NCBI GenBank assembly: GCA_041398225.1
Contig: JAWKVD010000005.1
Location: 1 to 64,000, forward strand
Direction: 5' to 3'
Source of the DNA: JAWKVD01 sp041398225
Lineage (GTDB): Bacteria; Pseudomonadota; Alphaproteobacteria; Caulobacterales; Hyphomonadaceae
Length of the DNA stretch: 64,000 bases
Of the stretch, positions 56,858 to 64,000 are shown piece by piece; the stretch's first letter is position 1; every line of letters begins with the position of its first letter. The position numbers and the translations under genes are program-made. The notes below the pieces were generated by a model. It worked only from the letters and a program-made list of their open reading frames with translations, was not told the origin of the DNA and did no database searches.

Positions 56858-57691
56858 CTACTCGGCCGGCACTCTGGCCACGGAGGGTTTTCCGTACCGG
56901 TAGATCTGGACCGGCTGCTGGTCGCCGCCGCGCATCGACCGGCCGACGGCCGTCGCGCCGCTATGCCCCCTGAGGTCGTCGATCGAACGCAAGGTGATCT
57001 GCAGATCGCCGGCTTCCTGCGCCGCATAGACCAGCTCTGCGTCGTAGGGCTCCAGTTCGAGCGTCGCGCGCGAGCCCACCAGGGTGGCGGCGCGTTCGCC
57101 CTTGGCCGGTTCGTAGACGCCGTCGATGGCGAGGACGCGGACATTGGCGAGAATCCTGCGGCTGCTGGCGCTGCCGATCATGCCCGCCTCGCCGTCGTCC
57201 TTGCTGACCTTGCGCGTCAGCATCAGGTCGACATGGTCGCCCGGCTGGATGAAGCCCGCCGCGGCGCTGGTTGAGTTGATCTCGATCGAGACCGCCTGCA
57301 TGCCCGGCGTCAGCATGACGGACATGAAGCCCTTGCCGCCGGCGTGTTTCAGCTTGTTCTTGGTGATCGGTTCGCCCGCCGTCAGGCGGCTGACGGCGAC
57401 GGCGCCGACATATTCCTCGAGCGCGGCCGGCGCGTCTTCATGCACGATGAAGGCGGCGGTGTCGGCCTGCTCGGGCCAGTCGAGCCAAGTCAGATCGTCG
57501 GGCGTGACGTATTTGCCGAGCGGAACATCTACTTTCGCGACCAGCACCTGCTTGAGGGCGATCGGTTTCTGCTCGACGACGACGGCCGCGGCCTCGGCGG
57601 GAGCCGGTTGTTGCATGGAGCGGACGAAGAAGACGGCGGCGACCGCCGCGCCCGCTGCGACAAGAAGAATGATGAGTCGCACAGGCGACAT
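56858..57691 (-). CDS. cpaB: Tad pilus assembly protein CpaB
   Basis: A protein of 277 residues with one N-terminal helix (L-I-I-L-L-V-A-A-G-A-A-V). An SAF-like domain (V-P-L-G-K-Y-V-T-P-D-D-L) and the RcpC/CpaB core (F-I-Q-P-G-D-H-V-D-L-M-L-T) follow. The family is thought to sit in the periplasm beside the secretin. GGAGGG precedes ATG 57691. Confidence 0.93.
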   Translation of the reverse strand: MSPVRLIILLVAAGAAVAAVFFVRSMQQPAPAEAAAVVVEQKPIALKQVLVAKVDVPLGKYVTPDDLTWLDWPEQADTAAFIVHEDAPAALEEYVGAVAVSRLTAGEPITKNKLKHAGGKGFMSVMLTPGMQAVSIEINSTSAAAGFIQPGDHVDLMLTRKVSKDDGEAGMIGSASSRRILANVRVLAIDGVYEPAKGERAATLVGSRATLELEPYDAELVYAAQEAGDLQITLRSIDDLRGHSGATAVGRSMRGGDQQPVQIYRYGKPSVARVPAE

Positions 57692-57844
57692 GCAGGCCCT
57701 CCACAACCAGTCCCGGACGCCAGGCAGGGCTTTCCGAGCGTCCGCAGACTTTCACGAGGGCTCTAAAGGATAGTTAACTCCTTGGCCGCGTTTCACGGCC
57801 ACTCGGAGCGGCCGCGCACGGCCCGAAACGTCCGTAATTACGGG

Positions 57845-58351
57845 CTAGACGGACAGACCCGGCAGGCTGCTCGACAGGATCGGAGCGTGCGGAGCGGCCA
57901 GCAGGCCGCCGATCGCGATGGCCACCGCGTAGGGCGCGCCCTCGGCCGGGTTCAGGAGCCGCTTCGCCCATCCGGCCTCGGACTGGACGTTCAGACGGCG
58001 CAGGACGATGAGCACCAGAGCGAGCCCGCCGCCGGCCAGCGCCGTCGCCATCGCGAAGTTCGCGCCGGCCGCCAGACCGGTCCACAGCGAGGCCGCCGAA
58101 ATCAGCTTGGCGTCGCCGCCGCCGAAAACGCCGATATAGAAAAGCGTCGCGCAGACCAGCAGCACGCAGGCGCCGACCGCGAGATGCACGCCGATCTGAT
58201 TGAGAGAGAGACCCGCTAGCGCCGCCGCCGGGAAGAAGGCCAGCGCCAGCACGATCGAAATCCAGTTGGGGATCAGCATCGAGCGAAGATCGCACCAGGC
58301 CGCAATCAACAGCATGACCGGAAACACCAGCGCGAACAGACTCAGAAGCAT
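57845..58351 (-). CDS. cpaA: Prepilin peptidase CpaA
   Basis: A protein of 168 residues, almost entirely membrane helices. The two catalytic aspartates of type IV prepilin peptidases are at Asp21 (A-A-W-C-D-L-R) and Asp80 (F-G-G-G-D-A-K). It removes the leader from Flp prepilin and probably the pseudopilins. Either GTG 58354 or ATG 58351 may start translation. 153 bases separate it from cpaB. Confidence 0.9.
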   Translation of the reverse strand: MLLSLFALVFPVMLLIAAWCDLRSMLIPNWISIVLALAFFPAAALAGLSLNQIGVHLAVGACVLLVCATLFYIGVFGGGDAKLISAASLWTGLAAGANFAMATALAGGGLALVLIVLRRLNVQSEAGWAKRLLNPAEGAPYAVAIAIGGLLAAPHAPILSSSLPGLSV

Positions 58352-58465
58352 CACTCACCCCGCTTGCAGGGGACTGTCATAGCTCATTACGCTGAACAAA
58401 CGCTTTCGGCGGAAGTATAAAATGCAATTTTGGAAAGTCGTCGCGCCACAGGCGAAAGCATAAAA

Positions 58466-58496
58466 CAGAAGAGCCGCGGGAAAACCCGCGGCTCTC
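58466..58496 (-). terminator. Stem-loop terminator/attenuator after the pilin gene
   Basis: GAGCCGCGGG (58471-58480) and CCCGCGGCTC (58485-58494) form a perfect ten-base stem around AAAA, followed on the minus strand by TTCTGTTTTA. It lies 44 bases after the pilin stop. Partial read-through here would give far more pilin than assembly proteins. Confidence 0.8.
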
Positions 58497-58539
58497 TGTA
58501 GTCCAACCGAAGTTGATAGCTCCGTCAGGAGCTGTCAGC

Positions 58540-58743
58540 TTATTCTTCGCCTTCGGCAGCCGCGTCAGCCGCGTCGGCCGATTGGTCCATCTTCTCGGCG
58601 ACTTTCTCGAAGGTCGCGTTGGCGTTGCTGCCCAGCGAGGACACACCGCCGATGACGGCGACGGCGATGAGCGCGGCGATCAGGCCGTACTCGATGGCGG
58701 TCGCGCCAGATTTGTTCTTCAGGAAACGCATCACGTTCTTCAT
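58540..58743 (-). CDS. Flp-type pilin subunit
   Basis: A prepilin of 67 residues. The short basic leader ends at Gly13, and the predicted cleavage gives a mature A-T-A-I-E-Y-G-L-I-A-A-L-I-A, with the Glu5 and Tyr6 pair of Flp pilins, followed by a hydrophobic helix. The C-terminal third is polar and acidic (Ala/Asp/Glu-rich). It is the major pilus subunit by position: first gene of the locus and followed by a strong hairpin. Related genes are named pilA or flp. Confidence 0.93.
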   Translation of the reverse strand: MKNVMRFLKNKSGATAIEYGLIAALIAVAVIGGVSSLGSNANATFEKVAEKMDQSADAADAAAEGEE

Positions 58744-59111
58744 TTTCGCTTCTCCGCATATGCATTGCAGTTTCCCACACCAAGCACCATCACCCGTGTA
58801 GGCAAGATCATGTCTACAGCAGACGCATTGAAACGACGTAAATAAACGCAAAAACTTGAAAGTATTCGCGTTCACCTTTTGATAATTATATTTGTTGGGA
58901 ATTGGTTCATTACTGTATATCTTCGGTTAACCCCGGAACCCGCAGAAAACCAGCGCATTGCGCGCCTCCCCTGCCCGCGAACGCCGCGACCGCATGCAAA
59001 TCCGTGCTCGCATATAGAAGGAAGCCGCGCCGCGGCGCGCGCCCGGCGCCTTAGCCATTCATTCAGCCTTCGCGCCTAATTCTGGAGGAGATCAGTCCGC
59101 AGGAGGCGTAG
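58744..59111. other. Divergent regulatory region between the pilin and the N-domain protein
   Basis: 368 bases. The middle (about 58,835-58,930) is markedly AT-rich against the GC-rich background and is likely to carry the pilin promoter. I found no clean TTAA-N7-TTAA CtrA site. No ORF. Confidence 0.6.
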
Positions 59112-59555
59112 ATGTTCGCCAGGAAATTGCTTGTCGCCGCTCTCTCCGCCGCCGCGGTCGTGGGCGTCGCGAACGCCGAAACCTTCAAGGTGCAGGTCGA
59201 CCAGACCATTCCGCTGCGCCTGAACGCCCCCGCGCACACGGTGGTGCTCGGCAACGCCACGATCGTGGACGTCGCCCTGCACGACCCGATGACGCTTCTG
59301 GTGACCGGCAAGGCCTATGGCGCGACCAACCTGCTGGTGCTCGATGAAGCGGGCCGCTCAGTGTATTCGAACACCGTCGCCGTTGCGAACAATGAGGCCG
59401 TGGGCGAGCTGACCATCAACACCGGCGGCAAGCTCTACACCTATTCCTGCCTCGACAAGTGCCGCGCGACGCCGAAGGTCGGCGACGACGGCCAATTCTA
59501 CGGCGAGATCATGTCGTCGGTGTCGACCAAGACCGCCGCCGCCCAAGGCCACTAG
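59112..59555 (+). CDS. Pilus assembly protein N-terminal domain protein
   Basis: A protein of 147 residues with a signal peptide (cleavage after A-N-A near residue 22). The core V-D-Q-T-I-P-L-R-L-N, then V-L-G-N-A-T-I-V-D-V-A and G-A-T-N-L-L-V-L-D-E-A-G-R matches the domain found at the N-terminus of CpaC-type secretins. Here it stands alone, without a secretin domain. Its C-terminal part has two cysteines (S-C-L-D-K-C), probably a disulfide. GGAGGC precedes the ATG. It is divergent from the pilin, so it is probably a Tad accessory protein. Confidence 0.8.
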   Translation: MFARKLLVAALSAAAVVGVANAETFKVQVDQTIPLRLNAPAHTVVLGNATIVDVALHDPMTLLVTGKAYGATNLLVLDEAGRSVYSNTVAVANNEAVGELTINTGGKLYTYSCLDKCRATPKVGDDGQFYGEIMSSVSTKTAAAQGH

Positions 59556-59559
59556 GACT

Positions 59560-59605
59560 GGGTCACCAGGACCGGGCCACTCGTCTGGGCCACCAGGACC
59601 GGGCC
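59560..59605. repeat. Short tandem direct repeat
   Basis: GGGTCACCAGGACCGGGCC (59560-59578) is repeated with one change 27 bases later (59587-59605). It lies between two convergent genes and has no obvious function. Confidence 0.6.
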
Positions 59606-59646
59606 GCTAGCTTCAGAACCGATTGACGACCTGCGCGCCGCGCGCA

Positions 59647-61152
59647 TCAGTGCGCGGCGGCGTCCGGCTTTGTTTCGGCGCCCGCGTCCGGTTCGCCGGT
59701 GTCGGCCGGAACGGTCAGCATCAGCGCCAGCCCCACGAACAGGATGCCGAGGATCGGCGAGAAGCCGATGCGCTGGTCGCCGCTCATCTCGGTCACGATC
59801 TTCGTCAGCATCGGTCCGAGCCACACCGTGGCCGTCGCCGAGATCATGTAGAGGCCGAAGAATTCCGAGATCCGTTCCTTCGGCGCGATCCGCACCAGGA
59901 AAGACCGACTGGAGCTGATGCACGACACCGCCGCCATCGACACCATCGCGATCACGCCGAGATAGAACACGTCCGAAAGCGTGTTGAACAGCGCGCCGCC
60001 ATGCAGCACGCCCGTCACCGGGATCAATCCGAACAGGATGGAGGTCTTGGTCACCGACACGGCGAGCGTGACCGCCAGGCACAGGAAGGACACCTCCGCG
60101 ATGATCGCGCGCCTCGGCCCCAGCCAGTTGTCGAGACGCCCGACCACGAAGACGCCGCCGACAAAGCCCCAGAACGTGCCCCAGATCGCATAGAGCAGGA
60201 TCTCCGGAAGGCTCCAGCCCAGAACGCCCGCCGTGTAGACGCCGCCCAGCGACAGCACCGCCGTGACGCCGTCGGCGTAGATGATGCGCGCGAACAGGTA
60301 GTGCATGATGCGCGGATAATCGCGCACCAGCGATCGCAGATAGCGCACGAACACCAACACCCGCTTCACCGGATTAAAGCCGGTTTCGCCCAGCATCATC
60401 GCGCGCGTCGCCCGCCCCCACGATCCGTCCGCCGGCTTGCCGTCCGGAACGAACAGGAAGAACGGGATCGCGAACACCGCAAGCCACACCGCCGCGAACG
60501 GTCCGACGCTGCGCTCGAGATGGAACGCCTCGCGGCTGATGCCGAGCTGGTCGCGGAACAGCGAAGCGATCAGGAACGCGATCAGGCAGAAACTGGCGCC
60601 GAGCTGACCAAGGCCGAGACCGAGGCCGGAAATCTCCGACAGCGCATCGGCCCTCCCCGCCTGGTGCAGCATCGCGTTATGCATGACCTCGGAGTAGGTG
60701 TAGGTGGAATAGGCGACCACAAGGATCGGAACGACCTCGGCGACGCCGAGCCCGCCGGCGCCGGGCTTCACCCACCACAGCGAAAACGCGCACAGCGACA
60801 CCATCGCGAGGAAGAACGCCATCAGCGGCATGCGCCGGCCGCCGCGATCCATGATCGCGCCCAGCAACGGGGCCGTCAGCGCGCATACGATGCCGGCCCA
60901 CCCGATGGCGCCGGCGATCACCGCCTGCCCTTTCACCGGATCGCCGATCACCGCCTGCGAAAAATAGCTCGGGAACACGAAGACGACGACGAGCATGTAG
61001 TAGGGATTGCGCGCGAACTCGAACAGCGACCAGGCGAGACCGGCCGGCGACCACTTGCCGCCCACGCCCTTTCGCAGCCGCTCTTCCCTCTGCGCGAACG
61101 CCGCCTCGGCGGCCGACCGGCTGGCTGCGCCGCCGGAAGCCAAATCGCTCAT
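59647..61152 (-). CDS. MFS transporter, Atg22/UMF1-like
   Basis: A protein of 501 residues with about 12 membrane helices. The opening W-S-L-F-E-F-A-R-N-P-Y-Y recalls the UMF1/Atg22-like branch of the major facilitator superfamily. A-P-L-L-G-A-I-M-D-R-G-G-R-R-M-P is the loop 2-3 MFS motif. Substrate is not known. It lies 150 bases downstream of the AMP nucleosidase gene in the same direction. The C-terminus is charged and disordered. Confidence 0.85.
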   Translation of the reverse strand: MSDLASGGAASRSAAEAAFAQREERLRKGVGGKWSPAGLAWSLFEFARNPYYMLVVVFVFPSYFSQAVIGDPVKGQAVIAGAIGWAGIVCALTAPLLGAIMDRGGRRMPLMAFFLAMVSLCAFSLWWVKPGAGGLGVAEVVPILVVAYSTYTYSEVMHNAMLHQAGRADALSEISGLGLGLGQLGASFCLIAFLIASLFRDQLGISREAFHLERSVGPFAAVWLAVFAIPFFLFVPDGKPADGSWGRATRAMMLGETGFNPVKRVLVFVRYLRSLVRDYPRIMHYLFARIIYADGVTAVLSLGGVYTAGVLGWSLPEILLYAIWGTFWGFVGGVFVVGRLDNWLGPRRAIIAEVSFLCLAVTLAVSVTKTSILFGLIPVTGVLHGGALFNTLSDVFYLGVIAMVSMAAVSCISSSRSFLVRIAPKERISEFFGLYMISATATVWLGPMLTKIVTEMSGDQRIGFSPILGILFVGLALMLTVPADTGEPDAGAETKPDAAAH

Positions 61153-61302
61153 GCGTCCTCCCCGGCCGTTTCCGATCGCTCTCTGGCGCGGCCTGTCCTT
61201 GCGGGGATCATGGAGAGCCCGGAGCGGCGTGTCGATAATGAAATCCCTGATACGTCGCGCGTTCGCCGGACCCGCCGGCGCCCCCGGAACGCCTCAAGAC
61301 CG

Positions 61303-62751
61303 CTAGCGGAAGGGCGGCTCGTCGAACGCGCGGAGCTTGCGCGAATGAAGCGCCGCGCCGCCGCTGCCGGCCAGCGATTCCATGGTTTCGATGCCGATCC
61401 GCATGTGTTCGCCGATGGCCCGCTCGTAGAAGCGGTTGGCCGCGCCCGCCAGCTTGATCTCGCCATGCAGCGGCTTGTCGGAGACGCACAGCAACACTCC
61501 GTAAGGCACGCGCAGCCGATAGCCGTTGGCGGCGATCGTCGCGCTTTCCATGTCGATGGCGATGGCGCGCGACTGGTTGAAGCGCCGGGACGAAGCCGTG
61601 AAGCGCAGCTCCCAGTTGCGGTCATCGGTGGTGACCACGGTGCCGGTGCGCAGGCGCCGCTTGAGCGCATCGCCATGATCGCCGGTGATGCGGCGCGCCG
61701 CATCCTGCAGCGCCACCTGAACCTCCGCGATCGGCGGCACCGGAATGTCCGGCGGCAGCACCGCGTCGAGAACGTGATCGTCGCGCAGATAGGCGTGGGC
61801 CAGCACATAATCGCCGATGCGCTGCGAATGGCGCAGGCCGCCGCAATGGCCGACCATGATCCAGCATTCCGGACGCAGCACGGCGAGGTGGTCGGTGATC
61901 GTCTTGGCGTTGGACGGCCCCACCCCGATATTGACCAGCGTGATCCCCGACCGGTCTTCGCCGACGAGGTGATAGGCGGGCATCTGCACGCGCCGCCAGT
62001 CGCCGTCGGAGACCACGCGCGCGCCGTCGGCCGTGGCGCTGTCGACGCTCACCCCGCCCGGCGCGGACAGGCGCTGGTAGCGGCCCGACTGCAGCTGCTG
62101 CACGCCCCACTCGACGAAGTGGTCGACATAGCGGTGATAGTTGGTGAACAGGATGTAGCGCTGGAAATCCTCGAACGGCGTGCCCGTATAGTGTTTGAGC
62201 CGCTGCAGCGAGAAGTCGACGCGCGCGGCGTCGAACAGCGCCAGCGGCTTGACGCCTTCATCGTCGAGCATGTCGCCGTCGGCGACTTCATCGCCGATAT
62301 AGGCGAGCGTCGGGGTCGGGAACCAGCGCGCGAATTCGGCCGGCGGCAGGGCTTCGGCGTCGATGCCGGCGGCGCTCTCCAGCACGTAGGGATAGGGAAT
62401 CTCGTGGGACGACAGCCCGACCTCCAGCGTCACCGGATAGTCGGCGGCGATCTTCGTCAGCTGTTCGAGCAGATAGCTGCGGAAGAAGCGCGGATGGGTG
62501 ATCGTCGTCGCGTAGACGCCGTCGGCCCAGAGCTTGGCGAAGGACCGCGTGATCACCGGCGGCGCCTCGGAGGGCTGGTAGGTCAGACGGATTTCCGGAT
62601 AGGCGAAATCGCCCCGCGCCCGCGCATCGGCGTCCGGGACCTCGCCCTTGCTGATGAATGCGTTGAGCGCCGCCCGCAGCCGCTTGACCGAGGCGTCGTA
62701 AAGCTCCGTCGCCCTGTCGACGGCCTGTTCGGGAGTGAGGTGTGTTTCCAT
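61303..62751 (-). CDS. amn: AMP nucleosidase
   Basis: A protein of 482 residues. The N-terminal AMP-nucleosidase domain is followed by a nucleoside-phosphorylase-like catalytic domain with I-M-V-G-H-C-G-G-L-R, and the purine-binding A-I-A-I-D-M-E-S-A-T-I-A-A-N-G-Y-R. It hydrolyses AMP to adenine and ribose 5-phosphate. The length is normal for the bacterial enzyme. The ATG at 62751 has no strong upstream GGAG. Confidence 0.94.
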   Translation of the reverse strand: METHLTPEQAVDRATELYDASVKRLRAALNAFISKGEVPDADARARGDFAYPEIRLTYQPSEAPPVITRSFAKLWADGVYATTITHPRFFRSYLLEQLTKIAADYPVTLEVGLSSHEIPYPYVLESAAGIDAEALPPAEFARWFPTPTLAYIGDEVADGDMLDDEGVKPLALFDAARVDFSLQRLKHYTGTPFEDFQRYILFTNYHRYVDHFVEWGVQQLQSGRYQRLSAPGGVSVDSATADGARVVSDGDWRRVQMPAYHLVGEDRSGITLVNIGVGPSNAKTITDHLAVLRPECWIMVGHCGGLRHSQRIGDYVLAHAYLRDDHVLDAVLPPDIPVPPIAEVQVALQDAARRITGDHGDALKRRLRTGTVVTTDDRNWELRFTASSRRFNQSRAIAIDMESATIAANGYRLRVPYGVLLCVSDKPLHGEIKLAGAANRFYERAIGEHMRIGIETMESLAGSGGAALHSRKLRAFDEPPFR

Positions 62752-62806
62752 CGCCGGAAAATGGAGATCATCGCCCGGCCGGTCAACACGATTGATGCGG
62801 CGCGCC

Positions 62807-63286
62807 TCAAGTCAGGCGGGTGACGATCCGCTCCAGGATCCGCGCCGCCACGTCCGGACGCCGCGCCACGAGAAAGCCGAAGGTCGAGCACGCCACCAGA
62901 GCGGCGATCGGCTGTTCGCGAACGATCTTGCGCGCGGCGGCCACCGGCAATTCGGTGAGGGCCGTGATGGTCGACTCGATGTCGATGTCGTCGAGATCCT
63001 CGCCCTTGCCCTTGCCCTCCTCGCCGGCGTCATCGTCGTCGTCGAGACTGCTGGTGCGCACCCCGACCCACAACACGATGGCGGCGATGGCGAGAAAGGC
63101 GACCGCGGAGATCGCCAGCGCCGCCGGCCAGGGCAGCCACATGGCGAACATGGCGGCCATCGCGCCGGCCAGGAGAAGCACGGCCACGAATCCCAGGAAG
63201 AACGCGATCGCACCGGCGATGGCGACATTCTTGGCCCGATCGACAAAGTCGCCGGCCAACTGCCCGAGATTGTTAAGGGGCCACAC
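62807..63286 (-). CDS. Small inner-membrane protein, YqjE/holin-like
   Basis: A protein of 159 residues starting at GTG. Two adjacent membrane helices (A-I-A-F-F-L-G-F-V-A-V-L-L-L-A-G and A-L-A-I-S-A-V-A-F-L-A-I) are followed by an acidic, low-complexity stretch (D-D-D-D-D-A-G-E-E-G-K-G-K-G-E-D) and a final helix. This is the layout of YqjE/phage-holin-like proteins that sit next to DUF883 proteins. That neighbour is present. Function is unknown; it is not evidence of a prophage. Confidence 0.65.
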   Translation of the reverse strand: MWPLNNLGQLAGDFVDRAKNVAIAGAIAFFLGFVAVLLLAGAMAAMFAMWLPWPAALAISAVAFLAIAAIVLWVGVRTSSLDDDDDAGEEGKGKGEDLDDIDIESTITALTELPVAAARKIVREQPIAALVACSTFGFLVARRPDVAARILERIVTRLT

Positions 63287-63475
63287 GTCCCGTCCTCACA
63301 CCCTCATACACCCGCCTGCCGGCGCCGGTGTTTTCCGGCGCTCTGACAGGACCTGTATACCATCCGGGTTACGATCGGGTTCCCGAAACCTCGCCCGCCG
63401 GCCAACTGACGCAAACCGCCGGGGCGCACCAGCTGACGCGAACCGGCCCCGCCCCTTCCGGAGCGGACGGCCCGG

Positions 63476-63775
63476 CTAGCGGCGGCGCGTGATCGCCGCG
63501 ACGACGAAGCCCGCCGCAACGGCCAGACCGAGCGCGGTGAAGGGATGTTCGCGAATCCGGTCTTCCAGATCGTCGCGATATTCCACCGCGTGCTTGCCCG
63601 CATCGTTGGCCCAGTCGCCGGCCTGTTTCGACGCCTTGCGAATACGCTCGTTCGCCGCCTTGGCCGTCGTCTGCACCAGACCGGAGACTTCCTTGCGCAG
63701 GTCCTCGACTTCGCGCTTCAGCGCCTCGACATCGAGACCGTGACCCGATCCGCTTCCGCCAGATTGTGTCGTCAT
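63476..63775 (-). CDS. DUF883 (ElaB/YqjD)-like membrane-anchored protein
   Basis: A protein of 99 residues. A Gly/Ser-rich start and an amphipathic, coiled-coil-prone helix (about 20-65) lead to R-E-H-P-F-T-A-L-G-L-A-V-A-A-G-F-V-V-A-A, a C-terminal membrane helix with basic R-R-R end. E. coli YqjD/ElaB proteins of this shape associate with ribosomes at the membrane in stationary phase. GGAGG lies six bases upstream of ATG 63775. The upstream TTG/ATG frame is not needed. Confidence 0.75.
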   Translation of the reverse strand: MTTQSGGSGSGHGLDVEALKREVEDLRKEVSGLVQTTAKAANERIRKASKQAGDWANDAGKHAVEYRDDLEDRIREHPFTALGLAVAAGFVVAAITRRR

Positions 63776-64000
63776 GAAATCCTCCTGCACGCCGGGGACG
63801 GCGTCCTGCACGGCCCCTGCGCAACGTTTGTAAAGGATACTCTTTCACATCCCGTGAACCCGGTCGATGGATTCACATCAAACAGCTGCGCGACATCGTG
63901 AGCCGCAACTGCCCGTAACGCGGGAGATTTCCGCCGGTTCCCGCCCTGCGGCGGCGCGCCGGCCAACTGGCCATGGCCATGGCCGGTCGGCGACGGGTTG

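Noticed and set aside
59623..62823. A 1,066-codon open frame on the plus strand
   Set aside because: It covers the MFS and AMP nucleosidase genes in antisense; it is His/Arg/Asp-rich low-complexity sequence with no family signature.
63950..64000. Palindromic CCGGCCAACTGGCC-type sequence at the window end
   Set aside because: Short, simple GC repeats cut by the end of the window; no function can be supported.

Overview
The window is GC-rich, tightly packed alphaproteobacterial chromosome with almost no mobile DNA. A Caulobacterales/Maricaulales/Hyphomonadaceae-type host is suggested by four things: a DivL-type kinase with tyrosine in place of the histidine, a ChvI-ChvG/PTS-IIA/HPr block, a complete Tad/Cpa pilus locus, and a lone motA. 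I cannot fix the genus from sequence alone.

Layout. 0-8.7 kb: 3' end of secA, an outer-membrane DUF481 protein, a YihY-family membrane protein, accA, a GMC oxidoreductase, a serine-hydrolase lipoprotein, a small lipoprotein and an alkaline phosphatase. 8.8-13.5 kb: a ParA-like ATPase divergent from chvI-chvG, followed by PTS IIA and HPr genes, with hprK missing from its usual place, then an EF-hand protein. 13.7-19.7 kb: ahcY behind an AT-rich palindrome, a phosphoglucomutase/phosphomannomutase and divL. 20-24.5 kb: a secreted protein, a [2Fe-2S] ferredoxin and its reductase, tsaE. 23.4-32.3 kb: amgK-murU (peptidoglycan recycling), addB-addA (double-strand-break repair) and trxA. 32.3-39 kb: small periplasmic and outer-membrane proteins, a malyl-CoA-lyase-like enzyme, a c-type cytochrome lipoprotein, a CocE/NonD hydrolase, a DUF1287 protein and motA. 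39-47 kb (minus strand): trpF-trpB, a 1.07 kb repeat-bearing gap, a GFA-family gene, trpA-accD-folC and a small ORF, plus mscL and ihfB. 47-48.7 kb: rpsA. 49-59.6 kb: Tad pilus operon (pilin, cpaA, cpaB, cpaC, cpaD, cpaE, cpaF, tadB, tadC) and a divergent pilus-assembly N-domain protein. 59.6-64 kb: an MFS transporter, AMP nucleosidase and two small envelope proteins.

How the genes connect. ChvG-ChvI and the PTS proteins link envelope stress to metabolism. DivL belongs to the CtrA cell-cycle circuit that in related bacteria controls pili and motility, and both functions are encoded here. The tsaE-amgK-murU-addB-addA-trxA run reads as one overlapping co-directional unit. The trp/accD/folC unit couples tryptophan, fatty-acid and folate synthesis.

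Data quality matters. Several conserved genes in the first 18 kb (GMC oxidoreductase, alkaline phosphatase, ahcY, phosphomannomutase, divL) contain multiple frameshifts, some cancelling each other. Three further genes (yihY-like, addB, folC) lack a usable start codon where the protein family begins. Uncorrected sequencing indels explain this better than true pseudogenes. I found no previously undescribed multi-gene system. The most interesting local signals are regulatory: a palindrome upstream of ahcY, a hairpin burying the ribosome binding site of the cytochrome gene, a near-consensus sigma-54 site, and terminal-inverted-repeat elements splitting trpB from trpA.
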